Positions 18,959 to 27,482 of a stretch of DNA of 64,000 nt are shown in pieces (positions within the stretch are counted from its first letter, which is position 1; each line of letters starts with the position of its first letter). The translations under genes were made by a program, and so were the position numbers. The stretch comes from Limosilactobacillus reuteri (GTDB lineage Bacteria; Bacillota; Bacilli; Lactobacillales; Lactobacillaceae): NCBI RefSeq assembly GCF_034259105.1, contig NZ_CP139478.1, positions 1,477,001-1,541,000 on the forward strand, written 5' to 3'. The notes under the pieces are model-generated. The model saw only the letters and a program-made list of their open reading frames with translations, searched no databases and was not told the DNA's origin.

Positions 18959-20033
18959 AACGCCGTTTGTAAAATTAAGTTAGAAAAATAGAAAAGCCAT
19001 TTGTGGTAGACTTTTGAATACCCCTAAACAAAAGAAAGGAAACCACAAATGACTTACACCCATCTTACCACAAACGAGCTGACAATCATCGCCCATTCTT
19101 TCGTGCAAAAGCTTAAAGCGTACCGAGTGGCCCAAATGATCAACCGTTGCGCCGAAACCGTTTATCGCGTTTATCGTTACCTGGAAACCGGTGCCTCAAT
19201 TGCTGATTATCAAGATCACTATATGCGCAATAAGCAACGTTGTGGCCGAAAACGTACTCAGTTGTCACTGGCTGAACTCACTTATATCAACGACAAAATT
19301 GCCCAGGGGTGGACGCCTGATACCATTATTGAGCGCACTGAGCGCCCAATTAGTTGTAACCGGCGAACTCTTTACCGGATGTTTGAACGTGGCCAGTTCG
19401 GCTTCGATGTCCGTTCCTTGCCGATGCGAGGTAAGCGGCACCCGAATGGCTATGTCGAGCGCCGTGGGAAGGCTGGCCAATTGGGGCGAAGTATTCACGA
19501 GCGTGCCAAGGACTTTCCGCACTATGCCACTGAATTTGGGCACCTTGAAGCTGATACCGTCCAAGGCAAAAAGCACCAAGGGGCGGTAATGACCCTGACC
19601 GAACGCCAATTGAAGGTCGAAATTGTACTCAATGTGCACGAAAAGACGGCTGATGCGATTAACCAACACTTAAGTCAGTGGCTTCGGAAATTCCCGCGGC
19701 ACTTCTTCAAATCGATTACCTTTGACAACGGAAAAGAATTCGCCGGCTGGCGCGAGATTGCCAATCAATTTGACCTTCACACTTACTTTGCCGAGGTTGG
19801 TGCTCCCAATCAACGAGGGCTGAACGAAAACAACAACGGTCTTTTACGCCGGGATGGCTTAACGAAACAGCTAGATTTCCGCAATCTTCCTGATGAATTG
19901 GTAACCCAACTGATGAGTAAGCGAAATAACCTGCCCCGTAAATCACTAGGCTATCGAACTCCATATGAAGTATTCATGTCTTACGTCACTGATGAGCAAC
20001 TATTTTCTTTCTAACTTAAATTGACATTTCGGG
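18959..20033 (+). mobile_element. IS30-family element, type A, copy 1
   Basis: Comparison with the inverted copy at 36093-37167 gives identical limits, AACGCCGTTTGTAAAATTA to TGACATTTCGGG, 1075 bp. Terminal inverted repeats share the core TTAAGTTAGAAA. The possible target repeat TAAT flanks both ends, but this is AT-rich and weak evidence. The element separates the yjeM-like gene from arcD, which are divergently oriented. Confidence 0.9.
19049..20014 (+). CDS. IS30-family transposase (type A)
   Basis: The 321-residue transposase has an N-terminal helix-turn-helix and a complete DDE core with the IS30 DD(33)E spacing: LEADTVQG (Asp169), FDNGKEF (Asp226), GLNENNNGLLR (Glu260). An AGAAAGGAAA site precedes the start. 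It differs from the copy at 36112 by a handful of residues (Asn/Lys32, Glu/Gly95, Thr/Ala97, Leu/Ser188 and an Arg/Gln near the end). It is intact. Confidence 0.95.
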   Translation: MTYTHLTTNELTIIAHSFVQKLKAYRVAQMINRCAETVYRVYRYLETGASIADYQDHYMRNKQRCGRKRTQLSLAELTYINDKIAQGWTPDTIIERTERPISCNRRTLYRMFERGQFGFDVRSLPMRGKRHPNGYVERRGKAGQLGRSIHERAKDFPHYATEFGHLEADTVQGKKHQGAVMTLTERQLKVEIVLNVHEKTADAINQHLSQWLRKFPRHFFKSITFDNGKEFAGWREIANQFDLHTYFAEVGAPNQRGLNENNNGLLRRDGLTKQLDFRNLPDELVTQLMSKRNNLPRKSLGYRTPYEVFMSYVTDEQLFSF

Positions 20034-20223
20034 TAATTATTAGTATAGTCGTCTTTTAAAAAAATAAAAGTCTTTTACATAATTTCACATTACTTTTATA
20101 CTACTTTTTGTATTTTTATGCTAATTTAGAAATCTTTATTCGTGTATTTGTATATTTTACTATAAGTGATGTATACTATTTTCATCGCTTAATAATCATT
20201 TTCACATTTAATCTTAATGATAT

Positions 20224-20237
20224 TGATAGCGTTTTCT
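20224..20237 (+). promoter_or_regulatory. candidate cre (CcpA) site upstream of arcD
   Basis: TGATAGCGTTTTCT resembles the catabolite-responsive element consensus with two mismatches. It lies about 75 bp upstream of arcD. Arginine catabolism genes of lactic acid bacteria are often under CcpA control, so the site is plausible but unproven. Confidence 0.35.
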
Positions 20238-20310
20238 GGCGTTGCTATAATTGGATTAAGAAAATTTATGTGATTTTCACTCTAATATATAAGATCGTGA
20301 GGTGGAGTAA

Positions 20311-21732
20311 ATGAGTGAGAAAAAAGGTATTAATACAACGGAACTAACCCTTTTAATTGTGGGATCAACAATTGGTTCAGGAGTATTTGGAATTACCAGT
20401 GATTTAGCTACCGCGGCGGCTCCTGGACCAGCAATCATTGCCTGGATAATAGTAGGGATCGGCGTCTTGACTTTAGTCCTCTCCCTAACTAATCTTTCGC
20501 AAAAGCGGCCAGACCTTGATTCAGGGATTTTCAGCTATGCCGCAGCTGCTTTTGGTCCGCTGGGCGAATTTATTTCTGGTTGGGCATACTGGCTTTCCGC
20601 GTGGCTCGGCAATATTGCTTTTGCGACGATTATGATGAGCGCCCTTGGAACGTTTTTCCCCAGCCTATTTGCCAATGGTCAAAACTTATTCTCAATTATT
20701 GTTGCAATTATTTTAACCTGGGTTTTGACATTCTTGGTAAATCGAGGGATCGAATCAGCGGCCTTCATCAATTCAATTGGGACAATCTGCAAGATTATTC
20801 CATTAGTCGTCTTTGTTATCTGTGTGATTCTTGGTTTTAAGGCTAAAATCTTTACTGCTGATTTCTGGGGCAATGTAACACAGAATCTCAGTTCAAAAAT
20901 CGAAACCGGTTCAATCTATGACCAAGTAAAGGCCTCAATTATGGTAATGATGTGGCTATTTGTCGGCGTTGAAGGGGCCTCGGTTCTTTCCAGTCGTGCC
21001 AAAACACGGACTGATGCTGAACGGGCTTCCATCTTCGGCCTGGTAAGCTTGCTTGTTATCTACATTGTGGTTTCTATTCTGCCATACGGGGTCATGACCC
21101 GGGCCCAGTTAGCAGCTGGTGGGCAACCGGCGCTTGGTGCTATCATGCAACACCTGGTTGGAACATGGGGTGCCGCCCTGATCAGTATTGGATTGATCAT
21201 CTCAGTATTAGTTTCGTGGCTCTCGTGGACAATGCTCCCAGCTGAATCATTAATGCTAATGGCTGATGATGAAACCCTTCCAACATCATGGGGTGAAGTA
21301 AATGATAAAAAAGCACCAACACGGGCATTAGTAATCACCGGGGTTCTTCAATCGATCTTCCTCTTCTCTTTGCTTTTCACTACCTATGCCTACAACTTTG
21401 CATATACGCTTTGTACGGCTGCCATTTTGATCTGTTACCTCCTTGTTGGCATTTACCAGATGATGTACAGTTGGCAACACCAAGAATGGGGACAATTTGT
21501 TATTGGACTAATTGCCACCCTCTTTGAGCTGATGGCGATGGTTCTCTCTGGCTGGAAAGAAATAATGGTCGTTTCAGTCGGTTTTATTCCTGGATTCTTC
21601 TTTTACGTCCAAGCATGCAAGGAATTCCATCACTCAATCACAGTAAAAGAAAAATGGGCAATGGGGATTATCGCTGTCTTTGCGGTTATTTCCTTAGTAT
21701 TAGTAATCAACGGAACAATTTCAATTAATTAA
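20311..21732 (+). CDS. arcD: arginine/ornithine antiporter-like APC permease
   Basis: This 473-residue protein has about twelve helices and belongs to the basic amino acid/polyamine antiporter (APA) branch of APC transporters (IVGSTIGSGVFGI in helix 1; GVEGASVLSSRAK near mid-protein). ArcD exchanges external arginine for internal ornithine in the arginine deiminase pathway. The assignment is supported by the aminotransferase gene 14 bp downstream, which resembles ArcT of arc clusters. The arcABC genes are not in this window. A lysine or other basic amino acid antiporter is the main alternative. A GAGGTGG site precedes the start. The IS30 ends about 280 bp upstream. Confidence 0.78.
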   Translation: MSEKKGINTTELTLLIVGSTIGSGVFGITSDLATAAAPGPAIIAWIIVGIGVLTLVLSLTNLSQKRPDLDSGIFSYAAAAFGPLGEFISGWAYWLSAWLGNIAFATIMMSALGTFFPSLFANGQNLFSIIVAIILTWVLTFLVNRGIESAAFINSIGTICKIIPLVVFVICVILGFKAKIFTADFWGNVTQNLSSKIETGSIYDQVKASIMVMMWLFVGVEGASVLSSRAKTRTDAERASIFGLVSLLVIYIVVSILPYGVMTRAQLAAGGQPALGAIMQHLVGTWGAALISIGLIISVLVSWLSWTMLPAESLMLMADDETLPTSWGEVNDKKAPTRALVITGVLQSIFLFSLLFTTYAYNFAYTLCTAAILICYLLVGIYQMMYSWQHQEWGQFVIGLIATLFELMAMVLSGWKEIMVVSVGFIPGFFFYVQACKEFHHSITVKEKWAMGIIAVFAVISLVLVINGTISIN

Positions 21733-21746
21733 AGGAGGAAAAGATC

Positions 21747-22867
21747 ATGGTAGAAATAGCACATTTTGGTGTCGAAGCATGGCTAAATAAGTGGGAAAAA
21801 AGCGCGACTTATGATATTTCACAAAGTACAATCGCCTCTTTGAGTATGCACGATCTCTTAAATTTAGATGGTAACAATGGCGAAGAGTTTTATGAGATGC
21901 TTGATAAGCAGCAAATGAACTACGGGTGGATTGAAGGATCACCCGAGTTCAAAGAAGAAGTTGCTAAACTATATCACCATGTTGATCCGGAAAATATCTT
22001 GCAAACAAATGGTGCCACAGGAGCAAATATTTTAGCTCTCTATGCCTTGATCAATCCCGGGGATCATGTAATTGCAGAATACCCTTCTTATCAGCAACTC
22101 TACGATATTCCTAAATCATTAGGTGCCGATGTTGATTACTGGCACATTCATGAAGAAGACAATTGGTACCCACGAATCGATGACCTAAAAGCGATGGTTA
22201 AACCTAATACTAAAATGATTTGTCTAAACAACGCGAATAATCCAACGGGAACAGTTCTTGATAAAGAGTTTCTCGAACAAGTTGTTGAAATTGCTAAGTC
22301 AGTCGATGCTTATGTTCTTGTTGATGAAGTCTACCTGCCCCTCGATCACCCCGAAAAATTTGCCCAAATTATTGACCTTTATGATAAGGGAATCTCTACT
22401 AATTCTCTTTCAAAGACTTATTCAGTCCCGGGGTTCGGATCGGTTGGGCCGCGACTAACGCTGAAGTTGCCGATGTTTTCCGTAAGTTCCGTGATTACAC
22501 CATGATCTGTGCAGGAGTCTTTAACGACCAGCTAGCTACCTACGTTTTACGTCACCGTGATCAAGTTCTCGCCCGCAACCGGAAGTTAGTTCTTGGCAAC
22601 CTCGCCATTTATAAGGATTGGATTGATCATGAAGACCGAGCAAGTGTCATCATGCCACAAGCAGTCTCTACTTCCTTTCCAAAGCTTGACGTGCCGGTTG
22701 ATATTCATACCTTCTGTGAAAACTTGCTTCATGACGAAGGGGTTCTCCTCGTGCCCGGCGATGCTTTTGATACTCCAGGTCACGTTCGCCTCGGCTACTG
22801 CGCACCAGAGGCAACTTTAAAAGAAGGCTTAAATCGGCTTTCAAAGTATATGCATCAATATGATTAG
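21747..22867 (+). pseudogene. arcT: arc-cluster aminotransferase ArcT, frameshifted
   Basis: This is a fold-type I PLP aminotransferase of the kind found in arginine deiminase clusters. The first 240 codons include NNANNPTG, DEVYLPL and the PLP-lysine segment SLSKTYS. At about 22431-22440 (CCGGGGTTCGG) the frame is lost: one more G would give PGVRIGW, the expected family sequence. The second frame then continues colinearly (MICAGVFNDQLATYV ... HVRLGYCAPEA) to 22867. The full span is 1121 bp, consistent with a one-base deletion. An AAAGGAGGA site precedes the start. The deletion is in a short G run, so a sequence error is possible. Confidence 0.82.
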
Positions 22868-22877
22868 CGAGCGTTAT

Positions 22878-22923
22878 AAAAAAGGATGTTAGAAAAATGC
22901 AAAAGTTTTCTAACATCCTTTTT
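22878..22923. terminator. bidirectional terminator between arcT and map
   Basis: A hairpin with arms AAAAAGGATGTTAGAAAA and TTTTCTAACATCCTTTTT separates the convergent arcT and map genes. Confidence 0.88.
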
Positions 22924-22937
22924 CTGTTACCATGCTA

Positions 22938-23795
22938 TTAATTTTCAAACTGCTTAGCAACCTTTTCTGCGATCTCACGGTAATGGTCTAAGTACTTAGC
23001 ATAATTATCATCGTACATGTAATCAGCATCTGCTTCTGGATCTTGAGATGTCAAAATCTTCGGACCATCATTCGTAATAACTAAGGTATGCTCATATTGG
23101 CAACTCCAACCGCCATCAGCAGTCTTGGCAAGCCAACCACTTGGATCACTAGTATCAGCTTCCCAAGTACCGGTGTTAATCATTGGTTCAACAGTAATGG
23201 TCATCCCGTTACGAAGACGAATTCCTTGACCGTGTTCGCCGTAGTGAGGCACCATTGGATCTTCATGCATTGTTGGTTGAATACCGTGACCAACAAATTC
23301 ACGGACATCCCCATAGCCATTCTCATCTTCTGTGTAGTGTTGAATAACTGCACCAATATCACCAATCCGGTTACCAGGAACACATTGGTCAATTCCCATA
23401 AACAGCGACTTCTTAGTAACATCCATTAACTTTTGGATTTCAGGAGCAACTTCTCCTACCGCATAGCTCCAGCAAGAATCACTGAAAGCACCATCAACAC
23501 TGACAACCGTATCAACTTTTACTAAGTCGCCCTTCTTTAAAATTAACTTCTTACGAGGGAACCCGTGACAAATTTCATTATTTACACTAACACAGGTAGC
23601 GTACTTGTACCCTTCAAAACCAATTTGTTCAGCTTTAGCCCCAGCAGCTTTGAAGTACTTCCGAGCGAATTCTTCAATCTTCCAACTTGAGATACCCGGC
23701 TTAATAATTTTACGAAGGCCAAGGTGCATTGCCGCTAAGGCTGCCCCGGCCTTTTCCATTGCATCGATTTCTCGAGGTGATTTTAAACTAATCAT
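22938..23795 (-). CDS. map: type I methionine aminopeptidase
   Basis: This 285-residue cytosolic metalloenzyme removes the initiator methionine from nascent proteins. The metal ligands are recognisable: Asp in VDTVVSVDG and AFSDSCW, His in GHGIQPTMHE, Glu in TVEPMI and Glu in YEHT. The substrate-contacting His is in CHGFPRKK. The protein carries a C-terminal extension of about 35 residues beyond the usual core, as seen in some lactobacilli. It is transcribed alone, divergent from the flavodoxin gene. Confidence 0.92.
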   Translation of the reverse strand: MISLKSPREIDAMEKAGAALAAMHLGLRKIIKPGISSWKIEEFARKYFKAAGAKAEQIGFEGYKYATCVSVNNEICHGFPRKKLILKKGDLVKVDTVVSVDGAFSDSCWSYAVGEVAPEIQKLMDVTKKSLFMGIDQCVPGNRIGDIGAVIQHYTEDENGYGDVREFVGHGIQPTMHEDPMVPHYGEHGQGIRLRNGMTITVEPMINTGTWEADTSDPSGWLAKTADGGWSCQYEHTLVITNDGPKILTSQDPEADADYMYDDNYAKYLDHYREIAEKVAKQFEN

Positions 23796-23865
23796 TTTCG
23801 CGATCTCCTTATTTACAATCTAACATAAATAGTATACCACTTGTCTGCCCTGATATCGCAAACCG

Positions 23866-23874
23866 TGCTATACT
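23866..23874 (+). promoter_or_regulatory. extended -10 promoter of the flavodoxin-gtrA operon
   Basis: TGCTATACT is an extended -10 element 34 bp upstream of the flavodoxin start, with TTGTCT further upstream at a longer than ideal spacing. Confidence 0.5.
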
Positions 23875-23908
23875 ATATGAACGTTATAGATTTAATGGAG
23901 GTTATAAA

Positions 23909-24367
23909 ATGGCAAAAGCACTTGTAGTATACGCAACCATTACAGGTAATAATGAAGACGTTGCGGATATCATTACTGACGCTCTTGAAGATTTAGGAGT
24001 AGAAGTCGATGAAGTTGAAATGACAATGGCTGATCCAGCTGACTTTGAAGAAGCTGATATTTGTGTGATCTGTCCTTATACTTATGATGAGGGAGCTCTT
24101 CCAGAAGAAGGAATTGACTTTTATGAAGACTTGCAAGAAGAACAACTAGCAGGCAAAGTTTACGGGGTTGCCGGCTCTGGTGATACTTTCTATGGGGATG
24201 ACTTCTGTGTCGCCGTTGATAAATTTGGGGATGCTCTTGCCAAAACGGGAGCAACTAAGGGCGCTGAAAATGTTAAAATCAACCTCGCACCAGATGAAGA
24301 AGACATTCAAAAGCTCGATTCCTTCGCTAAGCAATTAGTAGAAAAGGCGGCTAAACTGAATGATTAA
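23909..24367 (+). CDS. flavodoxin
   Basis: This 152-residue acidic protein is a short electron carrier that binds FMN. The phosphate-binding loop is ATITGNNEDVAD (residues 9-20), and the GSGDTFYGDDFC segment contributes to the second flavin loop. The length fits short-chain flavodoxins. A GGAGG site precedes the start. It overlaps the GtrA gene by 8 bp, implying translational coupling. The redox partner is not evident here. Confidence 0.92.
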   Translation: MAKALVVYATITGNNEDVADIITDALEDLGVEVDEVEMTMADPADFEEADICVICPYTYDEGALPEEGIDFYEDLQEEQLAGKVYGVAGSGDTFYGDDFCVAVDKFGDALAKTGATKGAENVKINLAPDEEDIQKLDSFAKQLVEKAAKLND

Positions 24368-24797
24368 GGATCTGTGGGCAAAATATAAGTCAATCATCGC
24401 CTACCTTTTCTGGGGCGTTGTCACAACGGTGGTTAACTTAGCAGTGTTCCAGATTTTGAGTTCTGGGATTCATTGGAATTATCAAGTAGCTAATGTTATT
24501 GCCTGGTTTTTATCGGTTTTAGTAGCTTACTTCACTAATAAAGTCTGGGTATTCGGATCACATTACACTACCGTTAGTGACTTTATTGTTGAGTTTCTTC
24601 GGTTCTATTTCTACCGAGGCCTCACACTTGTATTAGATATAATTATTATGTATGTTGGGGTTTCTTTATTAGGATTCAATGATCCTCTCCAACAATTTAT
24701 CGTTAAATTTATTGATAATGTCATTGTGGTAATTGCTAATTACATTTTCTCAAAGTGGTTAATTTTCAAAGATAACCGTGATATTGCAGATAAATAA
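24360..24797 (+). CDS. GtrA/GtcA-like membrane protein
   Basis: This 145-residue protein has four membrane helices. It belongs to the GtrA family, small proteins thought to flip undecaprenyl-phosphate-linked sugars across the membrane for side-chain glycosylation of teichoic acids or polysaccharide. The typical motifs YLFWGVVTTVVN, VAYFTNKVWVF and NYIFSKWLIF are present. It overlaps the flavodoxin gene. A GtrB-like transferase is encoded at 13190-14119, a possible partner. Confidence 0.88.
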   Translation: MIKDLWAKYKSIIAYLFWGVVTTVVNLAVFQILSSGIHWNYQVANVIAWFLSVLVAYFTNKVWVFGSHYTTVSDFIVEFLRFYFYRGLTLVLDIIIMYVGVSLLGFNDPLQQFIVKFIDNVIVVIANYIFSKWLIFKDNRDIADK

Positions 24798-24798
24798 A

Positions 24799-24842
24799 AT
24801 AAACAGGTCGGTAAAAATCTCGTTTTGCCGGCCTGTTTATTG
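24799..24842. terminator. bidirectional terminator between gtrA-like and mnaA-like genes
   Basis: The hairpin AATAAACAGGTCGG / CCGGCCTGTTTATT with A/T flanks lies between the convergent genes and overlaps the stop of the epimerase. Confidence 0.85.
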
Positions 24843-25958
24843 TTGTGATAAGTATTTTTCAACAATTTCAAGAATTTTTTTGCTCGCCTGTCCATCCCCA
24901 AATGGTACTTCCGCCTGTTCCATCTGCCGATACTTCTTTTCATCATTTAACAATTCAAAAACTGCTTGTTGAATCGTTGTCGGATCAGTCCCAACAATTT
25001 TTACGCCCCCCAGGCTGACCGCTTCTTGCCGTTCTGTTTCATCCCGTAAAAGCAAGAGGGGCCGATGCAATGCCGGAGCTTCTTCTTGCAAACCGCCTGA
25101 ATCAGTTAACAGAATCGAACTCCGGGCGGCAATATTTAAGAAATCATGGTGATTTAATGGTGCAATAAGATGAATTCGGTCATGGTCTCCTAAAACATCA
25201 TTAGCCAGTGATTCTTCTTCTGGATGAGGATAAACAGGAAATATCAGGTCAAGATTGCTATTAGTTTCCACAATATCACGCATTGTATGGAAAACACGCT
25301 TCATGGGGGCACCAAGGTTATCTTTGCGCCGCATTGTCATTAATAAAATCCGATTGTCTGCTGGGATGGACTGCAGTAAAGGATTCGTAAAATCTTCTTG
25401 TAAATTATGCTTTACTCTATCAATTGAAGTGTTTCCAGTAACATAGATTCGTTTTGCCGGATGGTGCTCTTGCAATAAATTATCGCGGGCACTTGTCGTT
25501 GGCGCAAAATAAAGGTCTGCTAAATTGTCTGTAAGACGACGATGCATTTCATCAGGGAATGGCGAATACCGTTCATAAGTCCGCAACCCAGCTTCGACAT
25601 GGCCAAGTGAAATATGATGATAAAAACTAATCAAACTGGCAGCCAAACTTGTGGTAGCATCACCAGCGACAAGGATCATATCTGGTTGTCCAGCATTAAT
25701 CACATTATTTAAGTTATGCAACAGTTGGCTCAATAGTTCAACTTCATTTGTGCTTGTTACGTTCGATGAATCAACACTGAAATCAATTTGGAAATTCAAA
25801 TATGCCAACGTATCGTTTAATAATTGTGAATTTCCCGTTGCAACAAGAACCGGTTGCCAGGTCGCAGGATTTTGATGCATCAATCTAATGATCGGCGCCA
25901 ACTTCAAAACCTCAGCCCGTGTACCAAACAAAAACATAATCTTATATGGTGGCTGCAT
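24837..25958 (-). CDS. UDP-N-acetylglucosamine 2-epimerase (non-hydrolysing)
   Basis: This 373-residue cytosolic enzyme interconverts UDP-GlcNAc and UDP-ManNAc, a precursor for teichoic acid linkage units and polysaccharide. Family motifs are FGTRAEVLKLAP at the N-terminus, HVEAGLRTYERYSPFPDEMHR with the catalytic acidic and His residues, and LTDSGGLQEEAP near the C-terminus. The usual GTRPE is GTRAE here. It is monocistronic. It would be called WecB or MnaA in other bacteria. Confidence 0.9.
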   Translation of the reverse strand: MQPPYKIMFLFGTRAEVLKLAPIIRLMHQNPATWQPVLVATGNSQLLNDTLAYLNFQIDFSVDSSNVTSTNEVELLSQLLHNLNNVINAGQPDMILVAGDATTSLAASLISFYHHISLGHVEAGLRTYERYSPFPDEMHRRLTDNLADLYFAPTTSARDNLLQEHHPAKRIYVTGNTSIDRVKHNLQEDFTNPLLQSIPADNRILLMTMRRKDNLGAPMKRVFHTMRDIVETNSNLDLIFPVYPHPEEESLANDVLGDHDRIHLIAPLNHHDFLNIAARSSILLTDSGGLQEEAPALHRPLLLLRDETERQEAVSLGGVKIVGTDPTTIQQAVFELLNDEKKYRQMEQAEVPFGDGQASKKILEIVEKYLSQQ

Positions 25959-25983
25959 TAATGACTCTCCCTTCAGCTTTTAA

Positions 25984-26020
25984 TAAAAAAGACGTAATCA
26001 CTAAACAAAGCAATCACGTC
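25984..26020 (-). terminator. terminator after tRNA-Arg
   Basis: On the minus strand a GACGTGATTGC / GTGATTACGTC hairpin with G-T pairs is followed by six T. It lies 18 bp beyond the tRNA 3' end. Confidence 0.65.
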
Positions 26021-26037
26021 GACAGTGCATTATCAAA

Positions 26038-26110
26038 TGGTCCCATCCGGATTTGAACCGGAATCGACCGCTTAGGAGGCGGATGTACTATCCAGTTATA
26101 CTATAGGACC
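26038..26110 (-). tRNA. tRNA-Arg, anticodon CCT
   Basis: The minus strand folds as a cloverleaf: acceptor arms GGTCCTA and TGGGACC pair over 7 bp, the anticodon loop is CTCCTAA (anticodon CCT, reading AGG), and the T arm is CCGGTTCAAATCCGG. CCA is not encoded; the discriminator base is A. The anticodon stem has a possible T-T mismatch at its outer pair. Confidence 0.93.
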
Positions 26111-26169
26111 AAACTAAAGAATATTATCGCATTTACGAAGGATTTCGTAAAGACGGTAATTATTCTTTT

Positions 26170-27471
26170 TTAGTTTTCGTTATTTTTACGACGATGCTTC
26201 AAACGAATTCCTTTATTTTTGCGATTCTTTTTCTTCCGCCGTTTCTTTGGCTTAGAGAATCCACTGAGGGTTTGATTCATCTTTTTATGGGTTTCCCCAC
26301 TTAATTGTTCTTTTTGCAAGTGACGACTAGCCTGCTTTTTGATTGAAACCACCCGTTGACCCTCTTCTGGTTTCTGGTTAGTTAATTTATTATCACTAAT
26401 GTAGAGCTTAGTTAGTTCATAGTCACTATCAGCAAGTAGCTTCTTAAGGTCACGAATATCATGATCATCACCTAAACTAAGTGCTAATCCTGGTTCTCCT
26501 TGTCGCCCAGTACGGCCAACCCGATGAATATAAGTATTGAGCGATGTTGGCAAGTCAAAGTTAATAACGGCAGGCAATTTAGGAATATCAATGCCCCGGG
26601 CTGCCAAATCCGTCGTCAACAACAACTTGATTTGCCGCTTTCGAAACATCCGCATTGCTTTTTCACGTTGTACTTGTTTCTGCCTACCACCCAAGGTATC
26701 GACCGGAACATGTTCGTGTCGCAACCGACTGGCAGCATAGTTAAGAGTACGGGTACTGTTGAAGAAGACAAGCGCCCGAAAATCTTTAATACTCGTCAAC
26801 CGGCGTAAAGTTGCTGTTTTTTGTGCATTGGTTCGTGCACTTAGGTAACCGTGTTCTACTGGTCCCTGAGAAGTATCCTCATCACGAACATCAATAGTTT
26901 CAATATCGCGGCCAAACATCACGTTCAATTCATCCAGAACAGGAGATTTTGTAGCGGAAAAGAATGCTAATTGAGTAGATAACGGGGTTGCACGCTCAAT
27001 ATCTTCTACGACAGCTAAAGTATCGTCTTGAAGCATATCATCGGCTTCATCAATAACCATTGTCATTAGATGGCCGAGCTTTAAGTGATGGTTATCAAGC
27101 ATATGGAGTACCCGTCCAGGTGTTCCCACTACGACATCAGGATGTTGGTGCAAATTCATAACTTGTCGTCGTAAATTTGCCCCTCCTGTCAGTGATTGAA
27201 CGCTAACACCAATTAAGGTTGCCCATTCACGGATTACCTTTGTTGTTTGAATTGCCAATTCCTGGGAAGGTGCGAGAACCAATAATTGAGTTCCCTCGCC
27301 TGGCATAATCTTAGGCAAGAGTGGCAACGTAAAAGCTAGAGTCTTTCCAGAGCCAGTCGGTGCTATTCCAAGGACAGATTGGTCAGTCTTTAATACTGGC
27401 GCGACTGCTTTTTGGATTGCTGTAAGCTGCTTGTATTTTTCATCAAAGTGTTTTTGAAATTGTTCGATCAA
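26170..27471 (-). CDS. DEAD-box ATP-dependent RNA helicase
   Basis: This 433-residue cytosolic helicase unwinds RNA duplexes in ribosome assembly or mRNA turnover. All core motifs are present: Q motif near LTAIQ, motif I APTGSGKT, PSQELA, TPGRVL, motif II DEAD, motif III SAT, then ARGID and HRVGRTGRQG in the second domain. A very basic tail (KKRRKKKNRKNKG and beyond) likely binds RNA. It resembles the YfmL/CshB group more than CshA, but the subgroup is uncertain. It follows the Gfo/Idh gene by 11 bp and may be co-transcribed. Confidence 0.93.
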   Translation of the reverse strand: MIEQFQKHFDEKYKQLTAIQKAVAPVLKTDQSVLGIAPTGSGKTLAFTLPLLPKIMPGEGTQLLVLAPSQELAIQTTKVIREWATLIGVSVQSLTGGANLRRQVMNLHQHPDVVVGTPGRVLHMLDNHHLKLGHLMTMVIDEADDMLQDDTLAVVEDIERATPLSTQLAFFSATKSPVLDELNVMFGRDIETIDVRDEDTSQGPVEHGYLSARTNAQKTATLRRLTSIKDFRALVFFNSTRTLNYAASRLRHEHVPVDTLGGRQKQVQREKAMRMFRKRQIKLLLTTDLAARGIDIPKLPAVINFDLPTSLNTYIHRVGRTGRQGEPGLALSLGDDHDIRDLKKLLADSDYELTKLYISDNKLTNQKPEEGQRVVSIKKQASRHLQKEQLSGETHKKMNQTLSGFSKPKKRRKKKNRKNKGIRLKHRRKNNEN

Positions 27472-27482
27472 ATTAAATCATC

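Noticed and set aside
20034..20310. Possible small gene of 68 residues upstream of arcD
   Set aside because: Very AT-rich and hydrophobic by composition, no ribosome site; more likely the arcD leader and promoter region.
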